Source: Planctomycetaceae bacterium
GTDB taxonomy: Bacteria; Planctomycetota; Planctomycetia; Pirellulales; Thermoguttaceae
Direction of reading: 5' to 3'
DNA: 5,574 bases
Assembly (NCBI GenBank): GCA_031259095.1
Contig: JAIRLW010000418.1
Span: 1-5,574 of the forward strand
Made by a program: the position numbers and the translations under genes. The notes below the pieces were generated by a model. It saw only the letters and a list, made by a program, of their open reading frames with translations. It was not told the origin of the DNA and did no database searches. Below are positions 1 through 5,574 of this stretch, one piece after another (position 1 is the stretch's first letter; each line of letters opens with the position of its first letter).

Positions 1-99
1 AGCAAGAAAAAATTCGCGAATAAAACGGTTCTCTAACGGCTTCACTCCAAAAAAATAACGAAATAAAAACAAAATCTAAACTGCTGCATAAAAATTCCC

Positions 100-115
100 G
101 TTTTTAGAAGTTCCC
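100..115 (+). repeat. Dispersed 16-bp repeat, solo copy
   Basis: The sequence GTTTTTAGAAGTTCCC occurs here and again, identically and in the same orientation, at 3716-3731, where it forms the right end of a 109-bp inverted repeat. No inverted partner (AACTTCTAAAAAC) is visible in 1-99 or close by on the right, so this copy is either solo or the end of an element outside the window. A TTCCC also lies just before it (95-99), giving a short direct repeat around the T-run. It sits about 40 bp past the stop codon of the ATPase gene. Its function is unknown; it may be the end of a small non-autonomous element or an intergenic repeat family. Confidence 0.7.
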
Positions 116-156
116 TTAAGTATAACATATTTCAGTCCATTTTACAAGAAAAATTG

Positions 157-1728
157 TTATCCCACTTTCCAACGGCTAACCGTTCGTTCTGTTTCACTAA
201 ATTCTGCGCCGACTTTCACTAAGTTTCGTCCGTCGGCAGTGTAAGGAATTAAATAACCTTTGGAATCTATTTGGGCAAGCGCGTCTTCCGCCGTGCCGTG
301 ATTCGCCATCTTAAATTCAAAAACAAAAATCGTCTTAGACGTTTTAACCACCGCATCGGCACGTCCCGCCGAATCTTTCACTTCCGTTTCAACAAATTGA
401 CCCATCAGCGTTATCAGTAAGTAAAAAATAAGTTGATAATATTGTTCGTCTTTTTTTTCATTCTTCATCTTCTCATAAGAAATACTCGCATAAAACGCGC
501 GGATCATCGTCATAAAACCGTCCACATGATCCGCCTCAAGTTGTTTCACAAAAGCAGACGCCGAAAAATTCTGTTGAATAAGATGTTGCGGAACATAAGT
601 CGGCAACAAATCATTCAAAAAACTATACTTCACTTCTTCATTCGGAAAACCTAATGTGTATTCGTTATATTTCGTATCATAATCTTTAATCGTGAGATAG
701 CCGCTTTGATACAATATCGGAACTGGATTATAATATTCGGGACGGTAATCATTAATCGAGTTAGCCGGAATGACCACATCGTTTTCTAAACTCTTAATTT
801 CAAAATTGCCGTTGTGAAGCATTTGGATAAGAAATGTCGGCGTACCGGTCGAATACCAATAGTTGCGAAAATGACCGGCATCGAATGTGTTGAACAAACT
901 AAAAGGATTGTACATCCCTTCCGTGTCTTCGCAAAAATGATAACCGTTAAAATGTTTTTTCAATTGCGCAAGTGTTTCTTCATACGATAATTCAACTTCT
1001 TCTGACAACTTTTTAATTTCCGGTTGAAAATATCGGATCAATTCCGTTTCTGAAATTCCGCAAATGCCGGCAAATTTTCGGTTCAAACTAATATCTTTCA
1101 AATGATTCAAATCACTAAAAATACTAATCTTAGAAAATTTAGTAACTCCGGTAAGAAATACAAAACGTAAATAAGCGTCGGCACTTTTCAGAACGCCGTA
1201 AAAACCTTTCAAAATATCACGCATTGATTGATTAATCTCCGCATTGTCCAATGTGTTGATCAAAGGTTTATCGTACTCATCCACCAGAATAACAACTTTT
1301 CGTTCCGTTTTTTCATAGACGCTGCGAATCATTGATTCAAATCGTGTCGCCGGATCACGATCTTTGACAGTCATTCCCCAATGTTTTTCTAACGTATCTA
1401 AAATCACATGAATACGTCTCAAAAGAGAATCGGCGTCAGTAAGGATTCCCACATTCATATCAATGTAAAAAACAGGATATTCCAACCAATCCTTTTCCAA
1501 TTCGGCAATCACTAAACCTTCAAAAAGCTCCTTCTTGCCAAGAAAGTATGCCTTCAGCGTCGAAAGAAAAAGACTTTTACCAAAACGACGAGGACGACTA
1601 AGAAAATAAGGCGCATCGGTTTGAGCAAGTTGATAAATGTACGACGTTTTATCGACATAGATATTTTCGCCTAAACGGAGTTTTTCAAAATCCTGCACGC
1701 CAATCGGTAATTTTCTATCATGTGACAT
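157..1728 (-). CDS. AAA-ATPase-like protein with C-terminal PD-(D/E)XK nuclease-like domain
   Basis: Complete 523-residue protein of the AAA-ATPase_like (PF09820) plus PDDEXK_9 (PF08011) family, at the family's usual size. The N-terminus carries the hallmark LPIGVQDFEKLR and YVDKTSYIYQL. The P-loop-like motif is SRPRRFGKS (residues 44-52), the Walker B is VVILVDEYD (145-153), and FLTGVTKFSK (191-200) is the conserved strand after it. Towards the C-terminus, GRADAVV (Asp458) and VFEFK (Glu471, Lys473) give the D...ExK spacing of a PD-(D/E)XK active site. There is no signal peptide or membrane segment, so it should be cytoplasmic. The start is backed by a Shine-Dalgarno AAAGGAA about 6 nt upstream. 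The family is often multicopy in gut Bacteroidota, Clostridia and PVC bacteria. Its biological role is not established; ATP-dependent DNA processing or a selfish/defence role is inference. It lies 127 bp downstream of argS, same strand. No terminator is evident. Confidence 0.93.
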   Translation of the reverse strand: MSHDRKLPIGVQDFEKLRLGENIYVDKTSYIYQLAQTDAPYFLSRPRRFGKSLFLSTLKAYFLGKKELFEGLVIAELEKDWLEYPVFYIDMNVGILTDADSLLRRIHVILDTLEKHWGMTVKDRDPATRFESMIRSVYEKTERKVVILVDEYDKPLINTLDNAEINQSMRDILKGFYGVLKSADAYLRFVFLTGVTKFSKISIFSDLNHLKDISLNRKFAGICGISETELIRYFQPEIKKLSEEVELSYEETLAQLKKHFNGYHFCEDTEGMYNPFSLFNTFDAGHFRNYWYSTGTPTFLIQMLHNGNFEIKSLENDVVIPANSINDYRPEYYNPVPILYQSGYLTIKDYDTKYNEYTLGFPNEEVKYSFLNDLLPTYVPQHLIQQNFSASAFVKQLEADHVDGFMTMIRAFYASISYEKMKNEKKDEQYYQLIFYLLITLMGQFVETEVKDSAGRADAVVKTSKTIFVFEFKMANHGTAEDALAQIDSKGYLIPYTADGRNLVKVGAEFSETERTVSRWKVG

Positions 1729-1734
1729 AATAAG

Positions 1735-1741
1735 TTCCTTT
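1735..1741 (-). promoter_or_regulatory. Shine-Dalgarno of the ATPase gene
   Basis: On the minus strand the sequence AAAGGAA lies 6 nt before the ATG at 1728-1726, an ordinary spacing, and it fixes the start. By contrast, argS and the tape-measure gene show no comparable purine-rich motif upstream. Confidence 0.6.
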
Positions 1742-1855
1742 CATATTAGTGTTAAATTTATTATCCTAACGATTTTGTACGGAAAAGCATAATGAATGTA
1801 ACGTTGTTGGGCGTGTTGTTTTTTAGGGTTGGTTGTGTCCCGGATGGTGCGGTAT

Positions 1856-3586
1856 TCACATTCGCTCGACCGTTTCAATACCGAGAAGTTCCAACCCTTT
1901 TTGTAATATTCTGGCGGTTAAGTCGCAAAGCAGGAGTCGGCTTGTTTTGAGGTTGTCATCGGACGCTCTCAAAACCGGACACTGTTCAAAAAATACGGAA
2001 TATTTGTTCGCTAATTCAAAAAGATACGCGGTGAGAAAATTCGGACGATAATCTCGAAGAGCTGCGTCAATGGCTTCGCCGAATTTCAGCAGTTCCAACG
2101 CTAAAGCTCGTTCCGCCGGTTCGGTTAGGGAAAGCGTTTCGGTTTTTTTTCGTATTTCCTTGACGTCAATATTTCCTTTAACAAAAATACTTTGAACGCG
2201 GGCAAAAGCGTATTGCATATAAGTTGCCGTATTTCCGTTCATGGCAAGCATTTTATCGTAACTGAATACATAATCGCTTTCACGGTTTTGCGACAGATCG
2301 GCGTACACAATTGCGCCGATACCGATACGTCGCGCGGTTTCGAGTTGTTCCGATTCGGAGAGAGCGGATTTATCGTTGGACTGAACAATTTCCAACGCAC
2401 GTTTTTCGGCTTCGTTGAGTAATCCGTTCAATCCAACGGTATCACCGCTTCGAGTTTTGAACGGTTTTCCGTCTTCGCCCAATACGGTACCGAATTTAAT
2501 ATGCGTTAATTCAACATGTTTGATTCCTGCGAGACGCACTGTTTTGAAGAGATGTTCAAAATGCAGTGATTGCCGGAAATCGACCACATATAAAATTGCG
2601 TCCGGTTTAAAAGTTTCCAACCGGTAACGTATTGTTGCCAGATCGGTTGTTCCGTACAAAAACGCGCCGTCTTTTTTGCGGATTAACATTGGAACATCTT
2701 CGCCGTCGAAAAACACTCCAATGGCTCCGTCCGTTTCCCGTGCAATGCCGCGTTGCAATAAATTGTCAACAACATTGCCGAGCATGTTATGATAAAAACT
2801 TTCGCCCAACGTATAATCGAACGAAATATGCAACCGTTGATAAATTCGGTTAATTTCGTCCATTGAATAAGGCAGAACTTCGTTCCATATTTTGAGATTA
2901 TCGACATTTCCGGCGTGTAGTTTTGCGGTTTCCGCTAGGACTGCCGTTGCGATTTCTTCATTGGGTTCATCCACTTTTTGACGGACAACACGGTAAACAC
3001 GACTAAGTTCTTCGACCGGATTTTTTTGATACGATTCCTGATCTAAAAAATTTCGATAACCGTAAATAATCATTCCGAATTGCGTTCCCCAGTCGCCGAG
3101 ATGATTATCGGTGATCACGCGATGCCCTTGAAATCGTAACATTTGAGCGATGGCGTTACCGATCACCGTGCTGCGGACATGACCGACATGCATCGGTTTA
3201 GCGACATTGGGACCGGAATAATCGACAATATAAGTTTTTTGTTCCGACGGTTCAATAAACGCAGCGCCAAGCCGATTTTCATCGTCCATTGATTTTTGTA
3301 ACATTTTGATTAAAAATTCATTCCGTAACCGGAGATTGATAAATCCTGGTCCGGCAATTTCCGGCGGTTGACATAAATCATTAATGTCCAATCGTGCAAC
3401 AATTTCTTTGGCAACCTGATGCGGAGATTTTGACCATTTCTTTGCCAACGGCATGGCGAGATTGGCCTGAAAATCGCCAAACTTAGCGTCTTGTGAAGGA
3501 CGAATCAAATCAAGATAAGTTTCAGGATGGTCAACAAATCCTGTCAATGCCGAAGTAAAACGGTTTTTGAGTATATTTAAAATCAT
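1856..3586 (-). CDS. argS: Arginyl-tRNA synthetase
   Basis: Complete 576-residue class I aminoacyl-tRNA synthetase that attaches arginine to tRNA-Arg in the cytoplasm using ATP. The N-terminal domain (about 1-90) contains the KFGDFQANLAMPLAK stretch and GPGFINLRL, both typical of ArgS. The catalytic domain has SGPNVAKPMHVGH (124-136, the HIGH signature as HVGH) and NHLGDWGTQFGM (161-172). The KMSKS-loop equivalent is GKPFKTRSG (373-381), a common bacterial ArgS variant lacking the canonical KMSKS. The DALR anticodon-binding domain starts around NTATYMQYAFARVQSIF (452-468) and ends with the characteristic ERM. Length and ends match the family, so the gene is intact. The start MILNILKNRF fits, although no Shine-Dalgarno is visible. 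It is followed at 127 bp by the ATPase gene and preceded by a repeat-rich spacer. I see no T-box specifier structure, such as a GGGTGGNACCGCG core, in its leader. Confidence 0.98.
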   Translation of the reverse strand: MILNILKNRFTSALTGFVDHPETYLDLIRPSQDAKFGDFQANLAMPLAKKWSKSPHQVAKEIVARLDINDLCQPPEIAGPGFINLRLRNEFLIKMLQKSMDDENRLGAAFIEPSEQKTYIVDYSGPNVAKPMHVGHVRSTVIGNAIAQMLRFQGHRVITDNHLGDWGTQFGMIIYGYRNFLDQESYQKNPVEELSRVYRVVRQKVDEPNEEIATAVLAETAKLHAGNVDNLKIWNEVLPYSMDEINRIYQRLHISFDYTLGESFYHNMLGNVVDNLLQRGIARETDGAIGVFFDGEDVPMLIRKKDGAFLYGTTDLATIRYRLETFKPDAILYVVDFRQSLHFEHLFKTVRLAGIKHVELTHIKFGTVLGEDGKPFKTRSGDTVGLNGLLNEAEKRALEIVQSNDKSALSESEQLETARRIGIGAIVYADLSQNRESDYVFSYDKMLAMNGNTATYMQYAFARVQSIFVKGNIDVKEIRKKTETLSLTEPAERALALELLKFGEAIDAALRDYRPNFLTAYLFELANKYSVFFEQCPVLRASDDNLKTSRLLLCDLTARILQKGLELLGIETVERM

Positions 3587-3622
3587 GGAACCAAAAAACA
3601 GCCAACGGCTGAATTTAATATT

Positions 3623-3731
3623 GGGTAACTTCTAAAAACTTGTTTTTTGATCGACCGAAATCGACCGAAATCGACCCAATTCGACTAAAATCGATTTGGG
3701 TTGATTTCAGTCGAAGTTTTTAGAAGTTCCC
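3623..3731. repeat. 109-bp imperfect inverted repeat (MITE- or REP-like)
   Basis: The outer arms are 3623-3641 (GGG, an extra T, then AACTTCTAAAAACTT) and 3714-3731 (AAGTTTTTAGAAGTTCCC). They are perfectly complementary over 15 nt plus the terminal GGG/CCC, apart from the one extra base. The inner arms are 3661-3679 (TCGACCGAAATCGACCCAA) and 3696-3714 (TTGGGTTGATTTCAGTCGA), 19 nt with two mismatches that could be G-U pairs in one transcript orientation. About 19 nt in the left arm (3642-3660) are unpaired. The flanks are AT-rich and no clear target-site duplication is visible. The element ends 36 bp before the argS start codon, so any transcript entering argS from upstream would carry it as a long hairpin. 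It has no coding capacity. Confidence 0.85.
3651..3714. repeat. 10-bp-phased TCGA array
   Basis: TCGA occurs at 3651, 3661, 3671, 3681, 3691 and 3711, with TTGA at 3701: seven positions exactly 10 bp apart. The first four units read TCGACCGAAA, TCGACCGAAA, TCGACCCAAT and TCGACTAAAA; from 3691 onwards the units are their approximate reverse complements. The array forms the core of the surrounding inverted repeat. The spacing is close to one helical turn. The function is unknown. Confidence 0.85.
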
Positions 3732-3740
3732 ATTTATTTA

Positions 3741-3769
3741 ATAAAAGGATTTCGCGGTATTTTTTTCAA
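3741..3769 (-). promoter_or_regulatory. Candidate sigma-70-like promoter for argS
   Basis: On the minus strand TTGAAA (3769-3764) is followed, after a 17-bp spacer, by TTTTAT (3746-3741). The -35 matches the consensus well and the -10 only moderately. It points at argS and would place the whole 109-bp inverted repeat inside the argS leader RNA. In such AT-rich DNA a match like this can arise by chance, and the host's promoter consensus is unknown. Confidence 0.25.
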
Positions 3770-3771
3770 TC

Positions 3772-3793
3772 ACCTTATTTTTACCTTATTTTT
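3772..3793 (+). repeat. 11-bp tandem duplication
   Basis: ACCTTATTTTT occurs twice back to back (3772-3782 and 3783-3793), followed by a T-run. It lies just upstream of the candidate argS promoter as read on the minus strand. It may be simple slippage in AT-rich DNA; no function is evident. Confidence 0.6.
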
Positions 3794-3843
3794 TTTACAA
3801 AACAACCTCAGTAGCGCTAAACACAAATTTGATTTAAAAAATC

Positions 3844-3947
3844 ATTTATCCCATTTATCCCATTTATCCCATTTGTCTCTATTGTCCCTTAGCCCAAATT
3901 TTAGGGACAAGAGAGACCTTAGGGACAAGAGGGACATTAGGGAACCG
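3844..3947. repeat. Inverted 9-bp minisatellite overlapping the 3' end of the tape-measure gene
   Basis: The left half holds ATTTATCCC three times exactly (3844-3870), then ATTTGTCTC and TATTGTCCC. The right half holds AGGGACAAG, AGAGACCTT, AGGGACAAG, AGGGACATT and AGGGAACCG (3903-3947), which are 9-bp units of the opposite orientation. The halves can pair: 3875-3889 against 3903-3917 is a 15-nt stem with one mismatch and a 13-nt loop. The stop codon of the tape-measure ORF (3881-3879) lies in this stem. In that gene's reading frame the right half encodes NVP, LVP, KVS and LVP tripeptides. Read on the minus strand, the stem is followed by GGGATAAAT repeats rather than a U-tract, so it does not look like an intrinsic terminator. 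Confidence 0.85.
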
Positions 3948-5117
3948 TTTAGGTTCATTGACGGCGTCCTGTAATTGTTTCGCCCTGTCCGCCGCCTTTT
4001 CTACAGGACTTTTAGACGCTTCTTGAATTTTGTTAATATAATCCAATATATTTTCATGTTCTTGTACTGTTTTTTGTAACGACTCTCGATAATCGTCGGT
4101 TGCCTGCTTTAGCCTTCGTGTATTTTCCTCTGCTTCCTCTGTTGTTTCGGCAGTAGAAGTCCACCACCAAACAATCGCCGACAATCCCGCAACTATTAAA
4201 CCAAGTACAATAAGTATCGCACCAATTCCTGTTGACCCTAACAAATATGTCCATAAATTGTTTACTGTTCCTTGCGCCGTTGCCCAGCCCCATGTTGCAG
4301 TAATTATTGTTCCTAGCATTGTTACAACTCCGGCAAGACCCTGATAAATTAAACTTGATTTTACAAGCGCCATAACATACGATGTTGATATTCCGATTGC
4401 CGTTAATTTAACGAAACATAAGCCAAGTAATACAAGTAACGCGGTCAAAACTGCTATTGTTCTTGTAACTCTCATCGGAATATCGCCCAAAGTCTTGTTA
4501 ATTGATTGCCCCCAATTTTGTACGTCTTTTAATAAATCGCTAAATATGCTAGATAATATTGAGAACGGTACATTTTGTATTGCAAAAATAGCTGACTTAA
4601 ACGCTTCCATTTGAATTGTTGTTTCAGCAACATTCATTGATAATGTTCCAACATTTTCAGTTGCTTCACGAATTTCGGCGTCTAATATGCTTGCCTCCGC
4701 TCCTTGACTTACAAGTTGTTTTTTTAAGTCTTTTAACTTCTGTACTTCTTTTTGTGCTTTTAGTACATTATTTATAGTCGGCTCCATATTAAGAATGTCA
4801 TTTGCCACGCCTTGTCCAAGTCTTTCAACTGTGTCTCTCAACGTTTTGGCGGCTTTGTCCGCTTCATTCCAAATATTCGTTGCTTCTGTAAGTTGGTCAA
4901 AACCATTAGCATTTGAAAACCGATCTTGTGCTTTTTTTACTGCGTCAAGGGCAATAGAATACCCATTTGCGGCATCTTCAAGATTTTTCATCGAAGGCGT
5001 CGCATTTCCGGCAACTTTTGCTATACTATTAACAGAAGCGATGACATCTTGAGCATTCTTTGTTAAATCTCCGATGTCTGCTGAAATTCTAAGGGCTAAT
5101 TTTGTGATTGTCGCCAT
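3879..5117 (-). CDS. Phage tail tape-measure-like protein, probably truncated at the C-terminus
   Basis: A 412-residue protein with the layout of a tape-measure protein, which sets tail-tube length and is ejected with the DNA in siphophage-like tails. The start MATITKLALRISADIGDLTK is typical of the family. Residues 45-175 are helical and heptad-like, rich in A, E, K and Q. Hydrophobic segments lie at about 219-240, 243-275 and 292-320, the last reading GIGAILIVLGLIVAGLSAIVWWW, like the G-rich hydrophobic hairpin of many tape measures. A charged coiled-coil region follows at about 323-385. The last ~22 residues (PNVPLVPKVSLVPK plus a short tail) are encoded by the 9-bp minisatellite and look non-native. 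At 412 residues it is short for a tape measure, so 3' truncation is likely. No Shine-Dalgarno is visible. It lies downstream of a tail assembly chaperone gene, the expected order. The family call rests on composition and synteny rather than one diagnostic motif. Confidence 0.72.
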   Translation of the reverse strand: MATITKLALRISADIGDLTKNAQDVIASVNSIAKVAGNATPSMKNLEDAANGYSIALDAVKKAQDRFSNANGFDQLTEATNIWNEADKAAKTLRDTVERLGQGVANDILNMEPTINNVLKAQKEVQKLKDLKKQLVSQGAEASILDAEIREATENVGTLSMNVAETTIQMEAFKSAIFAIQNVPFSILSSIFSDLLKDVQNWGQSINKTLGDIPMRVTRTIAVLTALLVLLGLCFVKLTAIGISTSYVMALVKSSLIYQGLAGVVTMLGTIITATWGWATAQGTVNNLWTYLLGSTGIGAILIVLGLIVAGLSAIVWWWTSTAETTEEAEENTRRLKQATDDYRESLQKTVQEHENILDYINKIQEASKSPVEKAADRAKQLQDAVNEPKRFPNVPLVPKVSLVPKIWAKGQ

Positions 5118-5138
5118 TTTTATAAAAGGATTAAAAAA

Positions 5139-5273
5139 ATGAAATTTATCAGTAAAGGACCGGAAGCCGATTGGCTTGCTATAATTCTTATTATTATATT
5201 TGCAACACTTATTGTGTCTGCTTTTATTTGTATGGGATATAATTATGAATCAAACTTTTTTTTCTTTAGATGA
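5139..5273 (+). CDS. Possible small single-pass membrane peptide, counter-oriented
   Basis: A 44-codon ORF starting MKFISKGPEADWLA. It contains one hydrophobic segment of about 22 residues (12-33, including AIILIIIFATLIVSAFICMG) and a short aromatic tail ending NFFFFR. A good Shine-Dalgarno AAAAGGA (5124-5130) lies 8 nt before the ATG. It occupies the gap between two minus-strand phage genes, begins 21 bp from the tape-measure start and overlaps the chaperone's 3' end by 8 bp. The minus strand of this gap shows no credible ORF. I do not recognise a family. A single-helix phage protein or a toxin-like peptide are guesses. AT-rich DNA readily encodes I/L/F-rich peptides, and the antisense orientation inside a late operon argues against it. 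Confidence 0.35.
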   Translation: MKFISKGPEADWLAIILIIIFATLIVSAFICMGYNYESNFFFFR

Positions 5274-5574
5274 TCTTTCCATATCTTGCTAACAATGCTT
5301 TGATGTTGTTTACTTCTTGATTTTCTGTTTCTACGCCTTCAACTATCCTCTTAAACCGCAACAAAAAGTCTTCTAATGTTAGTTGTTGTTCGGGCATTTT
5401 TCCGGTATTCACGGCAATAATTGTGTTGCTTAATTCGTGGATTGCCTGAACAATGCTCGCGGTGTTGTAGTCAACCCGCTCCATGCCAAACGGGCCGACT
5501 ACCATTTTATAACGTTTCCAAGACTGGTATTCCCGTGCGGTAATCCGGTCTTGTAACTCTTCAACAGGGATTCC
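5266..5574 (-). CDS. Phage tail assembly chaperone, lambda gpT/DUF4035-like, 5'-partial
   Basis: The reading frame is open from the window edge for 102 residues to the TAA at 5268-5266, so the true start lies beyond 5574. The internal Met at 5505 is not the likely start, because the frame and the homology continue upstream of it. The visible part begins GIPVEELQDRITAREYQSWK and continues PFGMERVDYNTASI. This matches the DUF4035/phage tail T pattern (EL, then SxREF..W..Y, then FG.ERAD..A). Later QLTLEDFLLRFK resembles the family's DF-P-F segment. In lambda, gpT is made as a G-T fusion by a programmed -1 frameshift and helps load tail protein onto the tape measure. Whether a frameshift is used here cannot be seen. 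The tape-measure gene follows after 148 bp, in the conserved order. Confidence 0.78.
   Translation of the reverse strand, partial: GIPVEELQDRITAREYQSWKRYKMVVGPFGMERVDYNTASIVQAIHELSNTIIAVNTGKMPEQQLTLEDFLLRFKRIVEGVETENQEVNNIKALLARYGKII

Noticed and set aside
12..21. ATTCGCGAAT palindrome followed on the minus strand by a T-run, as a possible terminator.
   Set aside because: It is a 10-bp perfect palindrome with no loop, leaving only about 3 bp of stem. That is too short for an intrinsic terminator.
1..58. Short open frames touching the left edge: a plus-strand tail ending SNGFTPKK at 58, and a minus-strand frame VKPLENRFIREFFLA from a GTG at 45 running off the window.
   Set aside because: Each is under 20 codons inside the window. 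The GTG has its only GGAG overlapping it rather than upstream, and neither peptide matches a family I can name. Sequence left of the window would decide.
1802..1840. GT-rich stretch just downstream of argS as a possible terminator or structured RNA.
   Set aside because: It is compositionally biased but contains no stem-loop with a U-tract in either orientation.
1833..2853. Plus-strand ORFs of about 70-76 codons antisense to argS.
   Set aside because: They are shadows of the argS coding sequence on the other strand, with no ribosome sites or family features.
3587..3740. T-box or amino-acid-responsive leader for argS.
   Set aside because: The leader hairpin is an inverted repeat with a periodic core. 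No T-box antiterminator motif or specifier arrangement is present.
3844..3947. CRISPR-like array.
   Set aside because: Units are 9 bp, contiguous and without spacers. It is a minisatellite.
5245..5292. Plus-strand 15-codon ORF MNQTFFSLDDLSISC with a GGGA upstream.
   Set aside because: It is very short, overlaps both the 44-codon ORF and the chaperone end, and has no supporting feature beyond a weak ribosome site.

Overview
The window looks like a bacterial chromosome segment of low to moderate GC. A housekeeping gene (argS) and an accessory ATPase/nuclease-like gene lie next to the end of a tailed-phage morphogenesis cluster. All four confident genes are on the minus strand. The wording of the ArgS core (the KPFKTRSGDTVGL loop, the NTATYMQYAFARVQSI stretch and the VERM C-terminus) resembles planctomycete-type bacterial ArgS. 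Together with the low GC and the accessory ATPase family, this weakly suggests a host-associated Planctomycetota or related PVC bacterium. That placement is inference from memory, not a search.

Layout from left to right. Positions 1-156 hold no supported gene, but carry one copy of a 16-bp sequence (100-115) that recurs near 3.7 kb. Positions 157-1728 (minus) encode a complete 523-aa AAA-ATPase-like protein with a C-terminal PD-(D/E)XK nuclease-like domain. Positions 1856-3586 (minus) encode complete arginyl-tRNA synthetase. Positions 3587-3878 are a repeat-dense spacer with a 109-bp imperfect inverted repeat whose core is a strictly 10-bp-phased TCGA array, a candidate argS promoter, and an inverted 9-bp minisatellite. 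The minisatellite runs into the 3' end of the next gene.

Positions 3879-5117 (minus) encode a 412-aa tape-measure-like protein whose last ~22 residues are encoded by the minisatellite, suggesting a truncated gene. Positions 5139-5273 (plus) hold a possible 44-codon single-helix membrane peptide with a good Shine-Dalgarno, oriented against the phage genes. Positions 5266-5574 (minus) hold the C-terminal 102 residues of a tail assembly chaperone of the lambda gpT/DUF4035 kind, open at the window edge.

Chaperone followed by tape measure is the standard order in siphophage-like tail operons. Here the operon runs from the right edge towards argS and stops at the minisatellite, with no distal tail, baseplate or lysis genes after it. 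The simplest reading is a prophage remnant cut off near 3.9 kb, with repeats marking the junction. I see no RNA gene, CRISPR array, integrase or convincing attachment site. The strongest candidates for something unusual are the phased TCGA palindrome, its shared 16-bp end sequence, the minisatellite-capped tape measure, and the counter-oriented small membrane ORF.
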